64,000 bases of DNA from Marinilabiliaceae bacterium JC040 (GCA_022496785.1 SNAP01000009.1:1-64000), one strand, 5' to 3'; numbered from the stretch's first letter, positions 45,621-55,112 are shown. Made by a program: numbers and translations. The notes: generated by a model not told the origin, from the letters alone.

Positions 45621-46049
45621 CTAATTTATTTCGGCCATAATAATCAATTCGAAGATCTTATTAGGTATATTAGCAAAGATACTAATAACTTTATACTGTC
45701 TTCCATATCTACCTTCCGAATTGAATTCTACTTCAATTTTAATACTCTCTCCGGGAGGTACGGGTCTTGATTTCCATTTAGGAGTGGTACATCCACAGCT
45801 AGCATCTATTTTGTTAATAACTAAAGTATTATCACCTGTATTTTTAATAAAAAAATTACATGCTAGAATATCTCCTTGAGAAATTTTCCCAAAATCGTGA
45901 ATATTCTTCTTACACTCAATTTTAGTTATTTTATTTGTTTTGCTTATAGAATTCTTATTCGAATTAGAGGCTTTATCAGAAGAAAAACCGCAGTTCCACA
46001 AAGAAAACGCTAAAACTAAGATATAAATAAAAAATCGTTTTTTTCCCAT
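45621..46049 (-). CDS. Small DUF1573 lipoprotein
   Basis: The protein has 142 residues from the Met at 46049, with a probable lipoprotein signal (MGKKRFFIYILVLAFSLWNC). A single DUF1573 domain follows (NIHDFGKISQGDILACNFFIKN, KIDASCGCTTPKWKSRPVPPGESIKIEVEF, GRQYKVISIF). The frame extends 81 codons upstream, overlapping pepD and lacking family similarity, so the shorter start is used. A TATATTTG motif sits only 5 bases before the ATG; if used, the mRNA would be nearly leaderless. It is the first gene of the yajC-ybbR-coaE group. Confidence 0.88.
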   Translation of the reverse strand: MGKKRFFIYILVLAFSLWNCGFSSDKASNSNKNSISKTNKITKIECKKNIHDFGKISQGDILACNFFIKNTGDNTLVINKIDASCGCTTPKWKSRPVPPGESIKIEVEFNSEGRYGRQYKVISIFANIPNKIFELIIMAEIN

Positions 46050-46103
46050 GAAACAAATATAGCAGTTTTTTAATAGTATGGGATTATTTGTATTTAATTT
46101 CTT

Positions 46104-46111
46104 TATATTTG
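46104..46111 (+). promoter_or_regulatory. -7 box of pepD
   Basis: TATATTTG is an exact match, 41 bases before the pepD ATG. The only upstream TTTG (46087-46090) is at 13 bases, too close for the consensus. Confidence 0.5.
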
Positions 46112-46152
46112 TGGAGTATTGAAATTTTAAACAAAAGAAAAACATAATTGAT

Positions 46153-47607
46153 ATGGGTATTTTATCTAATTTAAAACCACAGGCAGTTTGGAATATTTTT
46201 GAGGAAATATGCGAAGTGCCTAGACCATCTAAAAAAGAGGAAAAAATTATAGAATATTTACTTGCTTGGGGTAAGAAACACAATCTTGACACACAAAGAG
46301 ACGAAGCAGGTAACGTATTAATTAAAAAGCCAGCAACACCTGGTAAAGAAAACGTGCCAACAGTAGTACTACAATCTCATATGGATATGGTATGTGAGAA
46401 AAACAACGGAACAGAGCACGATTTCGATAAAGATCCTATTATTCCAAGAATTGATGGAGAATGGGTAAAAGCTACAGGAACAACATTAGGAGCTGATGAC
46501 GGTATTGGAGTTGCAGCAGAATTAGCAATTCTAGAATCAACAGATATCGCTCACGGACCAATTGAATGTTTATTCACAATAGATGAAGAAACAGGATTAA
46601 CTGGAGCATTTGCATTACAACCAGGATTCATTTCAGGAGATATTTTACTAAATCTTGACTCAGAAGACGAGGGAGAAATTTTCATTGGTTGTGCAGGTGG
46701 TATCGACACAATAGCAACAACAACATACCAAAAAGAGGCAGTAACAGACGATTTATTTGCAGCTCGTATCGATGTAAAAGGTCTTCAAGGAGGTCACTCA
46801 GGAGATGAGATTAACAAAGGTAGAGGAAACTCAAATAAGATTCTTAACAGATTCTTATGGGATTTCAACAAAAAATATGGTATTCGTTTAGCACATTTTG
46901 ATGGTGGTAACTTAAGAAATGCTATTCCTAGAGAAGCACATGCAATTGTATTAGTAGACAAAAAGCATAAAGAGCAACTAAGAGTAGAATTCAACGTATA
47001 TCTAGCAGAAATGGAAAAAGTTTGGGAAATTTCAGAACCAAATTTAGCAATGGAACTAGACAGCGTAGAAGCTCCAAAAGAAATGCTTATCAAAGCAGAT
47101 TCAGATAGACTATTTGATGCTATTTACGGATGTTTCCACGGAGTGTTTGCAATGAGTTCAAAAATGCCAGGAATGGTAGAAACTTCAACAAACCTTGCAT
47201 CAGTAAAATTCGAAGGAGAAGATAAGATAGTATTAGTAACAGCTCAACGTTCAGATGTAGATAGCGAGAAATACAATCTAGCACATATGGTAGAGAGTGT
47301 ATTATCACTTGCAGGATTCACATGTGAGCATACAGATGGTTACCCAGGATGGGCTCCTAACCCAAAATCTAAAATATTAGATGTATCAGTTGAGTCATAT
47401 AAAGCACTATTCAACCAAGATCCTATTGTACGTTCAATTCACGCAGGATTAGAGTGTGGTTTATTCTTAGAGAAATATCCAAATATGGATATGGTATCTT
47501 TCGGACCAACATTAAGAGATGTTCATTCACCAGAAGAAAGAATTAATATCGAAACAGTAGATAAATTCTGGAAACACTTAGTAGATATCTTAGAAAGATT
47601 AGCATAA
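46153..47607 (+). CDS. pepD: Aminoacyl-histidine dipeptidase (PepD, M20 family)
   Basis: This cytoplasmic zinc dipeptidase cleaves Xaa-His dipeptides such as carnosine. The 484-residue protein has the M20 motifs VVLQSHMDMVCEKN, TLGADDGIGVAAELAIL, CLFTIDEETGLTGA (Glu-Glu catalytic/metal pair), LNLDSEDEGEIFIGCAGGID and IHAGLECGLF. A dimerisation domain is inserted in the middle. The length matches PepD. It is a single gene with a terminator. Codons favour A in third position, unlike plus-strand genes in the 25-35 kb part. Confidence 0.95.
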   Translation: MGILSNLKPQAVWNIFEEICEVPRPSKKEEKIIEYLLAWGKKHNLDTQRDEAGNVLIKKPATPGKENVPTVVLQSHMDMVCEKNNGTEHDFDKDPIIPRIDGEWVKATGTTLGADDGIGVAAELAILESTDIAHGPIECLFTIDEETGLTGAFALQPGFISGDILLNLDSEDEGEIFIGCAGGIDTIATTTYQKEAVTDDLFAARIDVKGLQGGHSGDEINKGRGNSNKILNRFLWDFNKKYGIRLAHFDGGNLRNAIPREAHAIVLVDKKHKEQLRVEFNVYLAEMEKVWEISEPNLAMELDSVEAPKEMLIKADSDRLFDAIYGCFHGVFAMSSKMPGMVETSTNLASVKFEGEDKIVLVTAQRSDVDSEKYNLAHMVESVLSLAGFTCEHTDGYPGWAPNPKSKILDVSVESYKALFNQDPIVRSIHAGLECGLFLEKYPNMDMVSFGPTLRDVHSPEERINIETVDKFWKHLVDILERLA

Positions 47608-47629
47608 TAAGTTAATTACATAAAATATA

Positions 47630-47669
47630 TAGAGCAATTCATCACAGATGGATTGTTCTATTTTTTTTC
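47630..47669 (+). terminator. Terminator of pepD
   Basis: TAGAGCAATTCATC pairs with GATGGATTGTTCTA (14 pairs, two G-T) followed by a T run. Confidence 0.85.
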
Positions 47670-47827
47670 TAAGAGGAATAATACTTAGAATATTGTATAT
47701 TATTGTAAAGTGGTGTAAATGTCCTTTAAAATGCACATTTATAGTCTAATTAATCTATTTTTTTAGAAAAATTTAATTCTAATACTAAATTAAAAATCTT
47801 ACTTTTGTGAGCTATTAAAAAACATAT

Positions 47828-48601
47828 ATGAGTAGAATAGATAATATAAAAGAATGGTTTGAGTCGTATGTAGCGTCTTTTTGTAAAGAAGAAGCTGATT
47901 TTACGGCTAAAGTATTACTTAAAAAGAAACATACTCTATTAGTTCTAGAAAATATAATTAATCTAGCTAAAAGTATCGATCTAGACCAAGATAATTCAGA
48001 ATTAGCTGAATGTTGTGCAATATTGCACGATGTAGGTCGATTTGAGCAAGTGAAAAGATATAATAGCTTTTCGGACAGTAAGACAATAAATCATGCATTA
48101 CTGGGAGTTGAGATTATTGAAGAATTGAATGTTCTAAAAGAATATTCTGAAGAAGAAAAAGCTTTAATACTATCGGCTATAGAGAAGCATAATATGTTAG
48201 AGATACCTAAGATATCGAATGCAGACGAAGAGATATTAGTAAAGCTTCTTAGAGATGCCGATAAATTAGATATTTATAGAGTAGTAACATCATACTACAC
48301 AGAGCTTAAAAGGAATTCCAATCAAGGTATAGAGCTTGAATTACCAGATAAGCCAGCAATCACAAAGAAGATATATGATTCTTTAATGAAAGAGAAAGCT
48401 GTAAACTATAAATATTTAGAAACGCTAGCGGACTTTAAATTATTACAAATGTCGTGGGTATTTGATATAAATTTCAAGAAATCGTATAAGATAATCTACG
48501 ATAAAGATTATATAAATACAATCTATGAAACAATGTCTAAAACCGATGAGGTAATAGAAGTACATAGAAAAGTCAAAATTTTCTTAGAAAATAATTTGTA
48601 A
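47828..48601 (+). CDS. HD-domain phosphohydrolase
   Basis: This 257-residue protein has an HD domain (about 40-160) with the metal-binding pattern H in LLVLENIINLAKS..., CAILHDVGRFEQ, an SAIEKHN helix and DADKLDIYRV. Such proteins hydrolyse nucleotide monophosphates, cyclic nucleotides or similar. The substrate is not readable. A TACTTTTG -7-like box (47800-47807) precedes it. The next gene, a Sua5/YrdC protein, begins 48 bases after the stop. Confidence 0.85.
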   Translation: MSRIDNIKEWFESYVASFCKEEADFTAKVLLKKKHTLLVLENIINLAKSIDLDQDNSELAECCAILHDVGRFEQVKRYNSFSDSKTINHALLGVEIIEELNVLKEYSEEEKALILSAIEKHNMLEIPKISNADEEILVKLLRDADKLDIYRVVTSYYTELKRNSNQGIELELPDKPAITKKIYDSLMKEKAVNYKYLETLADFKLLQMSWVFDINFKKSYKIIYDKDYINTIYETMSKTDEVIEVHRKVKIFLENNL

Positions 48602-48649
48602 AATGAAAAAAAATTCATACAATTTGTTGTAACATAAATACTTAAAACT

Positions 48650-49261
48650 ATGTATATCAAATTGTATGAAAAAGATACTTCAATTTCAGAGGTAAAGAAA
48701 ATTGTTAGTATCATTGAAAACAATGGGATTGCAATAATCCCAACCGACTCGGTTTATGCCTTTGCATGCAGTCTAAACAGTCAGAAAGCAATGACTAAGA
48801 TAGCAAGGATAAAAGGTATAGACTCCAAAAGATCACAATTTTCCATAATTTGTGATAGTTTAAGAGACATATCGAAATATGCACGTTTCGACAATTCAAT
48901 ATTCAAACTCTTAAAACGAAATCTTCCAGGAGCATTCACCTTCATATTAAATGGAAGTAACGAACTACCAAAACTATTTAATTACAAAAGGAAAACCATA
49001 GGTATAAGAATTCCTAGTAACGAAATACCTATAAAAATAGTAGAAGAATTAGGTTGTCCATTAGTAGTAACATCATTAAAAGAGAGTGATGATATAGCAG
49101 AATACCTAACCGATCCAGAATTAATATACGAAAGATACTGTAAGTTGGTAGATGTAATAGTAGATGGAGGATATGGAGATAATGTAGCATCAACAATAGT
49201 AGATTGCACAGAAGGAGAGCACACAATATTGAGGCAAGGAAATAGCATTCTAGTAGAATAA
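48650..49261 (+). CDS. Sua5/YrdC/YciO-family protein
   Basis: This 203-residue protein has the YrdC fold with IIPTDSVYAFACSLNSQKAM, KIARIKGIDSKRSQFSIICDSL and RKTIGIRIPSNEIPIKI, and it ends near STIVDCTEGEHTILRQGN. True TsaC/Sua5 makes threonylcarbamoyl-AMP for the t6A modification at tRNA position 37. The KxR-SxN residues are not perfectly kept (IDSKRSQFSII), so a YciO-type paralogue is also possible. The end of the gene overlaps a hairpin. Confidence 0.85.
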   Translation: MYIKLYEKDTSISEVKKIVSIIENNGIAIIPTDSVYAFACSLNSQKAMTKIARIKGIDSKRSQFSIICDSLRDISKYARFDNSIFKLLKRNLPGAFTFILNGSNELPKLFNYKRKTIGIRIPSNEIPIKIVEELGCPLVVTSLKESDDIAEYLTDPELIYERYCKLVDVIVDGGYGDNVASTIVDCTEGEHTILRQGNSILVE

Positions 49262-49274
49262 AAATCTACTAGAA
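49248..49274 (+). terminator. Hairpin at the end of the Sua5/YrdC gene
   Basis: TTCTAGTAGA (49248-49257) pairs perfectly with TCTACTAGAA (49265-49274) and includes the stop codon. There is no strong T run directly after it, so terminator function is uncertain. Confidence 0.45.
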
Positions 49275-49291
49275 CGCTAAAATATAATTGT

Positions 49292-50737
49292 TTATTTTTT
49301 CCAGAAAGTCTTAGAGAAAAGAATAAGTACAGTAAACAATTCTAATCTTCCTAAAAGCATTAAGAACGACAAGAACCATTTAGCCCAGCTAGGGTAGTAA
49401 GCAAAATTCTCTGTAGGTCCGATATCCCCAAATCCTGGACCTATATTTCCTAGAGTAGTAGCAACACTACTAATAGAAGTCTCAAGATTATTTGAGCAAA
49501 TCGACATAATAACAGTAGAGATAGCAAACACACCTATATAAAGAATTAAGAAAGCCATCACATTAACAACAATCTTAGAAGGGACTCTTCTCTTATTATA
49601 TTTGATATTAATAACAGCATTAGGGTGAATCATTCTTTTTATTTCGTGGTAGCTATTTTTAACTAAAAGAAGAATTCTAACCACTTTAAAACCACCACCA
49701 GTAGAACCTGCACATCCTCCTATAAACATAAGAGAGAAGATAAGCATTTTAAGAAAATGCGACCATAGTTCATAATCTGCAGTAGCATAACCTGTAGTAG
49801 TAATAATAGAAGCCACAGTAAACACAGAATCTCTAATAGCCTTTTCAACAGCAGAACCTTCCCAGAACAATCCAATAGAAATAAGAGCAGAAACCACTAA
49901 AACAATAGTCATATAAAACTTATACTCTTCATCTTTAAAAAGCTTTCTTGGTCTACCAGTAACAAGCATATAAGAAAGGCTGAAATTGGTACCAGCAATA
50001 AGCATAAACACAGTAATCACATATTGAATAAAGGCAGAATCGTAGAAAGCAATACTAGCTTGCTTAGTAGAATATCCTCCGGTAGCCATAGTAGTGAAAG
50101 AATGGTTAACAGCATCGAAAAGCGACATACCACCAATCCACAGAAGAACTGTTTCAAGGAAAGTAAAAGCAACATATAAGCCCCATAGTTTTTGTGCAGT
50201 AGCAGCAATACTAGGGGTAAGTTTATCTGGAGCAGGTCCAGGAACCTCAGCAATAAAAAGTTCTCTATTACCAATACCTATATTAGGAAGTACAGCAATA
50301 AACAAAACAATAATACCCATACCGCCTAACCATTGAGTAAGTGAGCGCCAGAAAAGAATACCGTGCGACATCTCCTCTATATTATTCAGTACACTAGATC
50401 CTGTGGTAGTAAATCCCGACATAGTTTCGAAAAAAGCATTAGAAATATCAGGTATTGAACCACTAAACAGATAAGGTAGACATCCAAAAATAGAAAAGAT
50501 AATCCAAACAACACTAACAACAATATACCCTTCTCTTTTCTTTAATTCAGGTCTACAATTTCTTGAATAAAACAGCAATCCAGAAGCAACAGAGAAAGTT
50601 ATTCCTGCAGTATAAAGGAAAGCCATATAATCATCTTCACGATAAATAAGACTAACAAAAAGAGTGATCACTAAGAAAAGGCACTCAATCATTAGAAGTT
50701 TCCCAAAGATTTTTGAAATAGTTTTTTTATTATACAT
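49292..50737 (-). CDS. trkH: Potassium uptake membrane protein TrkH
   Basis: TrkH is the potassium-translocating subunit gated by the cytosolic TrkA ring. The 481-residue protein has about ten membrane segments with four pore-loop repeats: FETMSGFTTTGSSVL, FTTMATGGYST, ASIITTTGYATADYELW with the GCAGSTGGGFKVVR loop, and TTLGNIGPGFGDIGP. The length is normal. It starts 2 bases after the trkA stop, a two-gene operon that makes a complete Trk uptake system. Confidence 0.95.
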   Translation of the reverse strand: MYNKKTISKIFGKLLMIECLFLVITLFVSLIYREDDYMAFLYTAGITFSVASGLLFYSRNCRPELKKREGYIVVSVVWIIFSIFGCLPYLFSGSIPDISNAFFETMSGFTTTGSSVLNNIEEMSHGILFWRSLTQWLGGMGIIVLFIAVLPNIGIGNRELFIAEVPGPAPDKLTPSIAATAQKLWGLYVAFTFLETVLLWIGGMSLFDAVNHSFTTMATGGYSTKQASIAFYDSAFIQYVITVFMLIAGTNFSLSYMLVTGRPRKLFKDEEYKFYMTIVLVVSALISIGLFWEGSAVEKAIRDSVFTVASIITTTGYATADYELWSHFLKMLIFSLMFIGGCAGSTGGGFKVVRILLLVKNSYHEIKRMIHPNAVINIKYNKRRVPSKIVVNVMAFLILYIGVFAISTVIMSICSNNLETSISSVATTLGNIGPGFGDIGPTENFAYYPSWAKWFLSFLMLLGRLELFTVLILFSKTFWKK

Positions 50738-50739
50738 AT

Positions 50740-52080
50740 TTAAATGAAGAATTTTTCAACTTTACGCATAGCAGAAGGAAGAGTAAAAACAACTACTCTA
50801 TCACCAGCTTGAATTTGATCCTGTCCATTAGGAATAATAGTTTCATCATCTCTAATGATACCGCCGATATTGGCCTCTTTAGGAAGATGAAGATTCTCGA
50901 TACACTTCTTTGTAATCTTAGAATTAGGCTGAGCAATCAATTCAAAAACCTCAGCATCTGAAGCAGTAAGACATTTAAATTGTTCAACTTTAGAAGTCAT
51001 TGTATGTCGATAGATATAACTAGCAGCAATTAACTTTTTATTAATAAGAGTACCAATTCCCAAATTAGAAGCAAGGTCGATATAGTCGATATGTTCAACT
51101 TCAGCAACACTTTTTTTCACATTGTGTTTTTTAGCCAAAAGGCAAGCAAGAATATTAGTTTCAGAATTACCAGTTAGGCAAACAAAAGCATCAGTACATT
51201 CAATATCTTCAGATTTAAGAAGCGATAAATCGGTACCATCACCATTAATCACTAAAGTATCTTCGAGCACATCATTAAGCTTCTCGCACTTATCTCTATC
51301 TCTTTCAATAAGTTTCACATTATATTGTTTTTCAAGCAACATAGCCGTACGTTTAGCAATTCTAGAACCACCAACAATAATAATATTCTTAATATCTACA
51401 CGTTTCTTACCACAAAGAGCAAGAGTTTCGTTTATACCTTCAGGTTTAGTAATCACAAAAATCAAATCTCCATTTCTGAAGCTATTCTTACCATGAGGAA
51501 TAATAGTATTATTGTTTCTATTAATAGCAACGATACGAGTATCCTTCATTTTAAAAGTAGAGATAGCATCTTTAAGAGTATAGTCTAATATTTTAGCATT
51601 TTCTCTAAGTTTAATACCATAAAGAACAATTTTACCACCAGAGAACTCGTGTAATTGTCTAGTACCAGTAAGTTTTAAAGAAGCAATCACCTCTTCAGCA
51701 GCTAAACGTTCGGGGTAAATCATATGATCTACACCTATAGATTTCCAATATTTCTTAGTTTCTTCTTGTAAGTATTCGTTATTATCTATACGTGCAATAG
51801 TTTTTTTTGCACCAATCTTCTTTGCAATGATAGAAGAGGTTAAATTAATTTCCTCCGTTTGCGTTACCGCTATATATAAATCAGCTTTATTCACTTTTGC
51901 TAATTTCAAATCTTCGACAGAAGAACAAGAACCCAATATAGTAAGAATATCCAATTGGCTTTCAATAGCAGCAATCTTATTCTCATCACTATCCATAAGG
52001 ATAATGTTGTGATCTTGAGTACTCAACATATGAGCTAAATGTGTTCCAACAGCTCCTGCTCCAGCAATAACTATATCCAT
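50740..52080 (-). CDS. trkA: Trk system regulatory subunit TrkA
   Basis: TrkA forms the cytoplasmic nucleotide-sensing ring of the Trk transporter. The 446-residue protein has two RCK-N/RCK-C pairs. The first is MDIVIAGAGAVGTHLAHMLSTQDHNIILMDSDENK, with the Rossmann GxGxxG and terminal acidic residue, and the second is NIIIVGGSRIAKRTAMLLEKQYNVKLIERDRDK. C-terminal TrkA-C domains follow each (for example LRENAKILDYTLKDA and GDRVVVFTLP). It is the first gene of the trkA-trkH pair. Confidence 0.96.
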   Translation of the reverse strand: MDIVIAGAGAVGTHLAHMLSTQDHNIILMDSDENKIAAIESQLDILTILGSCSSVEDLKLAKVNKADLYIAVTQTEEINLTSSIIAKKIGAKKTIARIDNNEYLQEETKKYWKSIGVDHMIYPERLAAEEVIASLKLTGTRQLHEFSGGKIVLYGIKLRENAKILDYTLKDAISTFKMKDTRIVAINRNNNTIIPHGKNSFRNGDLIFVITKPEGINETLALCGKKRVDIKNIIIVGGSRIAKRTAMLLEKQYNVKLIERDRDKCEKLNDVLEDTLVINGDGTDLSLLKSEDIECTDAFVCLTGNSETNILACLLAKKHNVKKSVAEVEHIDYIDLASNLGIGTLINKKLIAASYIYRHTMTSKVEQFKCLTASDAEVFELIAQPNSKITKKCIENLHLPKEANIGGIIRDDETIIPNGQDQIQAGDRVVVFTLPSAMRKVEKFFI

Positions 52081-52210
52081 TTCGTTATATCATTAATTTA
52101 GGTTAAAAATATTCAGCAAATTAAATGAAATAATTCATTTTGTACTATTAATTTCACATTTTTTAATTTAGTGCTTAATTAATAATAAGTAATTTATTTC
52201 TATATTTTAC

Positions 52211-53707
52211 TTAAAATAGTGTTAAATTATATAGTATGCAAGTAGTAAAGACAATCCAAATGATATGTTTTTTTCTATAATAAAACATCAAGAATGTTGT
52301 AATAAGTAATAAATACAACAATATCGTTTGTTCAAGAGATAATCTATAAACCATACTTGCCCCAGGAATATTAGAGATATGATAAATGATTTTGTATGTG
52401 ACAGTTATACATAAATCTAGCAATATTCCTATGAAATTCATATCTAAGATAAGATAAATAAGTCCAATTACAATAATAATTGGTATTAAACCACCAACAA
52501 GAACATTAGAAATAATGGAATAAACAGCAATTTTCTGGAAATAATATAAACTAATAGGAATAGTTCCAACTTGAGCAATTAAAGAAATCAGGAACAAACT
52601 TTTAATCTTTTCAAAGAAAGAATTCTTAAAAATAAGAGCTTTATTAAATTTAGGATAGAAATAAATAATAAAAGTATAAGCTAGGAAAGAGAGTTGGAAA
52701 CCAACATCTAAAATAGCAGTAGGGTTAAAAATTAGAATAATAAGAGCAGAGCTAGCTATAATATTAAAAATAGAAGTATTTCTAAATTGAGCTTTAGAAA
52801 TAGAAACAAGACTAATAATAGTACAAGCTCTAAGGCAAGAATTAGGCAGATAACAAATGAAAGCGAATCCCCATATAATAAAATTCACTATAAAGATATA
52901 TAGAAGGAAGTGTTTTCTCTTGTTTGAAAACAGATTAAAGAGATAATCAACAATTAAGAAGATTATACCAATATGCAGACCCGATATAGCTAAAATATGA
53001 ATACTACCAGCACTAATATAATGCTCTTTAGTATTTTCATTCAAATTCGATTTATCTCCAATAAGCATAGCCTTAATAATAGATTTAGAGAGTTCAGACA
53101 TATTACTATTATCAAAAATCTCAATTATCTTATTATGTACATAATGAGAATATCTTAGAATTTTAGAGCCCAAAAGATTTTTGTTTGAGAACCTAATAGA
53201 ATCGATATTGCAAGAAAAAGTACAATATTTAGTTCTCATATACATTTTATAATCAAAAGACTGATGAGGTCTGTTTTTAATAGGAATAAGAACAGGTTTT
53301 AAAAGAATATTATCGGTACGTTGAACTATCTTGCTAGTATCTTTAGTGAAGCATGCAATACGAAGTTTAGATTTTGTTTGGCAGATAAACGATTGGAAAC
53401 AATCACCTCTTTTAGGACTAGAAATCACATTAGCCTGAATAAACGAATTGCTTTTAATAATTCTAGAATGTTGTAATTCGTAATAATCTTGTAAGAGAAT
53501 CCCGATGAGGAAGAAAAAGAAATATATAGGAAATCGGAACTTCTTAATAAAGCATAGAATACCTGTAATACAAAAAGGTATAGAAATAAAGGGAAGAAGA
53601 TTTACAGGAGAATAAAAGGCTATAAGAACACCTAAAACAAAGATTGGGAAAATCTTATAAAGTACAATGTTCTTAGAGAAGAAAGAATATAAAAGATCAA
53701 TACGCAT
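52211..53707 (-). CDS. ComEC/Rec2-type DNA-uptake channel, short form
   Basis: This 498-residue membrane protein shows N-terminal helices, a small beta domain (about 95-190, like DUF4131) and the polytopic Competence domain (about 215-490) with SAGSIHILAISGLHIGIIF, CYLPNSCLRACTIISLVSI and LDVGFQLSFLAYTFIIYF. Full ComEC proteins usually carry a further metallo-beta-lactamase domain of about 250 residues. Here the chain ends at TAA without it, as in many Bacteroidota. ComEC passes single-stranded DNA across the inner membrane in transformation. It is the last gene of ftsB-ruvX-def-comEC, 77 bases after def. Confidence 0.87.
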   Translation of the reverse strand: MRIDLLYSFFSKNIVLYKIFPIFVLGVLIAFYSPVNLLPFISIPFCITGILCFIKKFRFPIYFFFFLIGILLQDYYELQHSRIIKSNSFIQANVISSPKRGDCFQSFICQTKSKLRIACFTKDTSKIVQRTDNILLKPVLIPIKNRPHQSFDYKMYMRTKYCTFSCNIDSIRFSNKNLLGSKILRYSHYVHNKIIEIFDNSNMSELSKSIIKAMLIGDKSNLNENTKEHYISAGSIHILAISGLHIGIIFLIVDYLFNLFSNKRKHFLLYIFIVNFIIWGFAFICYLPNSCLRACTIISLVSISKAQFRNTSIFNIIASSALIILIFNPTAILDVGFQLSFLAYTFIIYFYPKFNKALIFKNSFFEKIKSLFLISLIAQVGTIPISLYYFQKIAVYSIISNVLVGGLIPIIIVIGLIYLILDMNFIGILLDLCITVTYKIIYHISNIPGASMVYRLSLEQTILLYLLLITTFLMFYYRKKHIIWIVFTTCILYNLTLF

Positions 53708-53775
53708 TAATAATTATATTTACACCACCACTAATTTACAAAAATAAGGTGATATAAAACAGATATTAATGCGTA
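53701..53775. repeat. Inverted repeat flanking the def-comEC gap
   Basis: TACGCATTAATA (53701-53712) and TATTAATGCGTA (53764-53775) are exact inverse copies with a 51-base spacer. The left copy includes the comEC start codon. The function is unknown; a long-loop RNA stem could affect comEC translation. Confidence 0.5.
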
Positions 53776-53784
53776 TTAATTTGC

Positions 53785-54336
53785 TTAAGCAGAGACAGTT
53801 CTATACGAAGATCTAACTTTTCCCTTAGCAATTTGGTTAAGTTTACCTTTAAGTAATTTCTTTCTAAGAAGAGAAAGGTGATCGATAAACAATTTACCTT
53901 CTAGGTGGTCGTATTCGTGTTGAATAACTCTAGCTCTATAACCATCGTATTCTTCAGTATGGAATTCAAAATTCTCATCGTAATACTCGATAGTAACCTT
54001 ATCTTTTCTATAAACATCTTCGTTCAGATTAGGAATAGACAGGCAACCTTCTCCCATAGGCCATTCATCACCGCTTCTTTCAGTAATTTTGGCATTAATA
54101 AACACCTTTTTAAATCCGTCAGTAGCAGGATCAATTTCTTTAAACGGAGTAGCATCAATAACAAAAAGTCTGATACTCTTACCAATTTGAGGAGCAGCAA
54201 GACCAACGCCATCAGTCTCGTACATAGTTTGCCACATATCGCTAATAAGTTTTTCAAGATTAGGGAAATCCTTATCGATATCTTTAGCAATTTTTCTTAA
54301 AACGGGGTGACCGTAAGTATAAATAGGTAAAACCAT
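53785..54336 (-). CDS. def: Peptide deformylase
   Basis: Deformylase removes the formyl group from nascent N-terminal methionine. The 183-residue protein has the three metal motifs GVGLAAPQIG, EGCLSIP and QHEYDHLEG (HExxH with metal His). The length is typical. The protein begins MVLPIYTYGHPVLRKIA, as in family members. It is in the ftsB-ruvX-def-comEC operon, 18 bases after ruvX. Confidence 0.96.
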   Translation of the reverse strand: MVLPIYTYGHPVLRKIAKDIDKDFPNLEKLISDMWQTMYETDGVGLAAPQIGKSIRLFVIDATPFKEIDPATDGFKKVFINAKITERSGDEWPMGEGCLSIPNLNEDVYRKDKVTIEYYDENFEFHTEEYDGYRARVIQHEYDHLEGKLFIDHLSLLRKKLLKGKLNQIAKGKVRSSYRTVSA

Positions 54337-54354
54337 ATATTTGAATCTTTATAA

Positions 54355-54780
54355 TTATCTTAAACTAAATTTTTGTTTTTCCATCCACGATTGAAGAATG
54401 ATAGTAGCACTAATAGTATCCACTAATTCTTTATTTTGTCTAGCTTTTTTCTTAAGTCCACCATCAATCATAGTCTGGAAAGCAATTTTAGAAGTAAATC
54501 TTTCATCCATCATCTCGATATTCATATCAGGGAAGAGTTTTTTCAATTTCTTCAAGAACGGCTTAATATAAGTCATACTTTCCGAATCTGTATTATTCAT
54601 TTGTTTAGGGTGTCCCACAACAATAGTTTCAACTTCTTCTTTTTGAATATATTTTTTCAGGTAGTCTAATAAAGTGTGAGTAGGGACGGTTTCTAAACCG
54701 TTTGCTATAATTTGTAAAGGATCAGTGACTGCTAATCCAACTTTTTTTCTTCCGTAATCGATTGCTAAAACTCTTGCCAC
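54355..54780 (-). CDS. ruvX: RuvX/YqgF-type Holliday-junction resolvase-like protein
   Basis: This 141-residue RNase H-fold protein has the family signatures MARVLAIDYGRKKVGLAVTDPL with the first catalytic Asp, VVGHPKQMN, MDERFTSKIAF and the final Asp in NKELVDTISATIILQSW. The role is in 16S rRNA 5'-end maturation and possibly recombination. It starts 2 bases after the ftsB stop, so it is co-transcribed. Confidence 0.93.
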   Translation of the reverse strand: MARVLAIDYGRKKVGLAVTDPLQIIANGLETVPTHTLLDYLKKYIQKEEVETIVVGHPKQMNNTDSESMTYIKPFLKKLKKLFPDMNIEMMDERFTSKIAFQTMIDGGLKKKARQNKELVDTISATIILQSWMEKQKFSLR

Positions 54781-54782
54781 TA

Positions 54783-55094
54783 CTATTCTTTTTTATCCAT
54801 TATAATAAAGATATCTTCATTTCCTTTTTTCATTAAATACTCTTCTCTAGCAAATCTTTCAAGATTGTCTTTATTAGTCTTTAACTGATGAATTTTTTCT
54901 TTATTTTCTTTAATCTTTTGTTTGTAATACTCTCTCTGCTCTTTCAGTTGTTCAATGTCGGATCTTAGTTCCATAATGTCAATAAGATTCTTATCGGTTA
55001 GGAATGTAACCCAAATAGCGAAAACAAATACAACAACAACGTATTTGTTAGTAAAATATTTTCTAAAAAAGCTTTTTTTATCTGTGTCTTCCAT
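54783..55094 (-). CDS. FtsB/DivIC-type septum protein
   Basis: This 103-residue bitopic protein has a short cytoplasmic head, one transmembrane helix (about 18-34, YVVVVFVFAIWVTFLTD) and a coiled coil (about 40-80; MELRSDIEQLKEQREYYKQKIKENKEK). The DivIC motif NLERFAREEYLMKKGNEDIF closes it. FtsB/DivIC joins FtsL and FtsQ to activate septal wall synthesis. It is the first gene of its operon, with a perfect promoter only about 20 bases upstream. The stop is TAG. Confidence 0.92.
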   Translation of the reverse strand: MEDTDKKSFFRKYFTNKYVVVVFVFAIWVTFLTDKNLIDIMELRSDIEQLKEQREYYKQKIKENKEKIHQLKTNKDNLERFAREEYLMKKGNEDIFIIMDKKE

Positions 55095-55112
55095 CTTAGT
55101 ATTATCTTGCTA

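Noticed and set aside
46054-46061. TATATTTG as the promoter of the small DUF1573 gene
   Set aside because: It is only 5 bases from the ATG and has no TTTG at the right spacing; kept only as a remark.
46050-46292. 81-codon N-terminal extension of the small DUF1573 lipoprotein
   Set aside because: It overlaps pepD on the other strand, has no family similarity, and would bury the lipoprotein signal.
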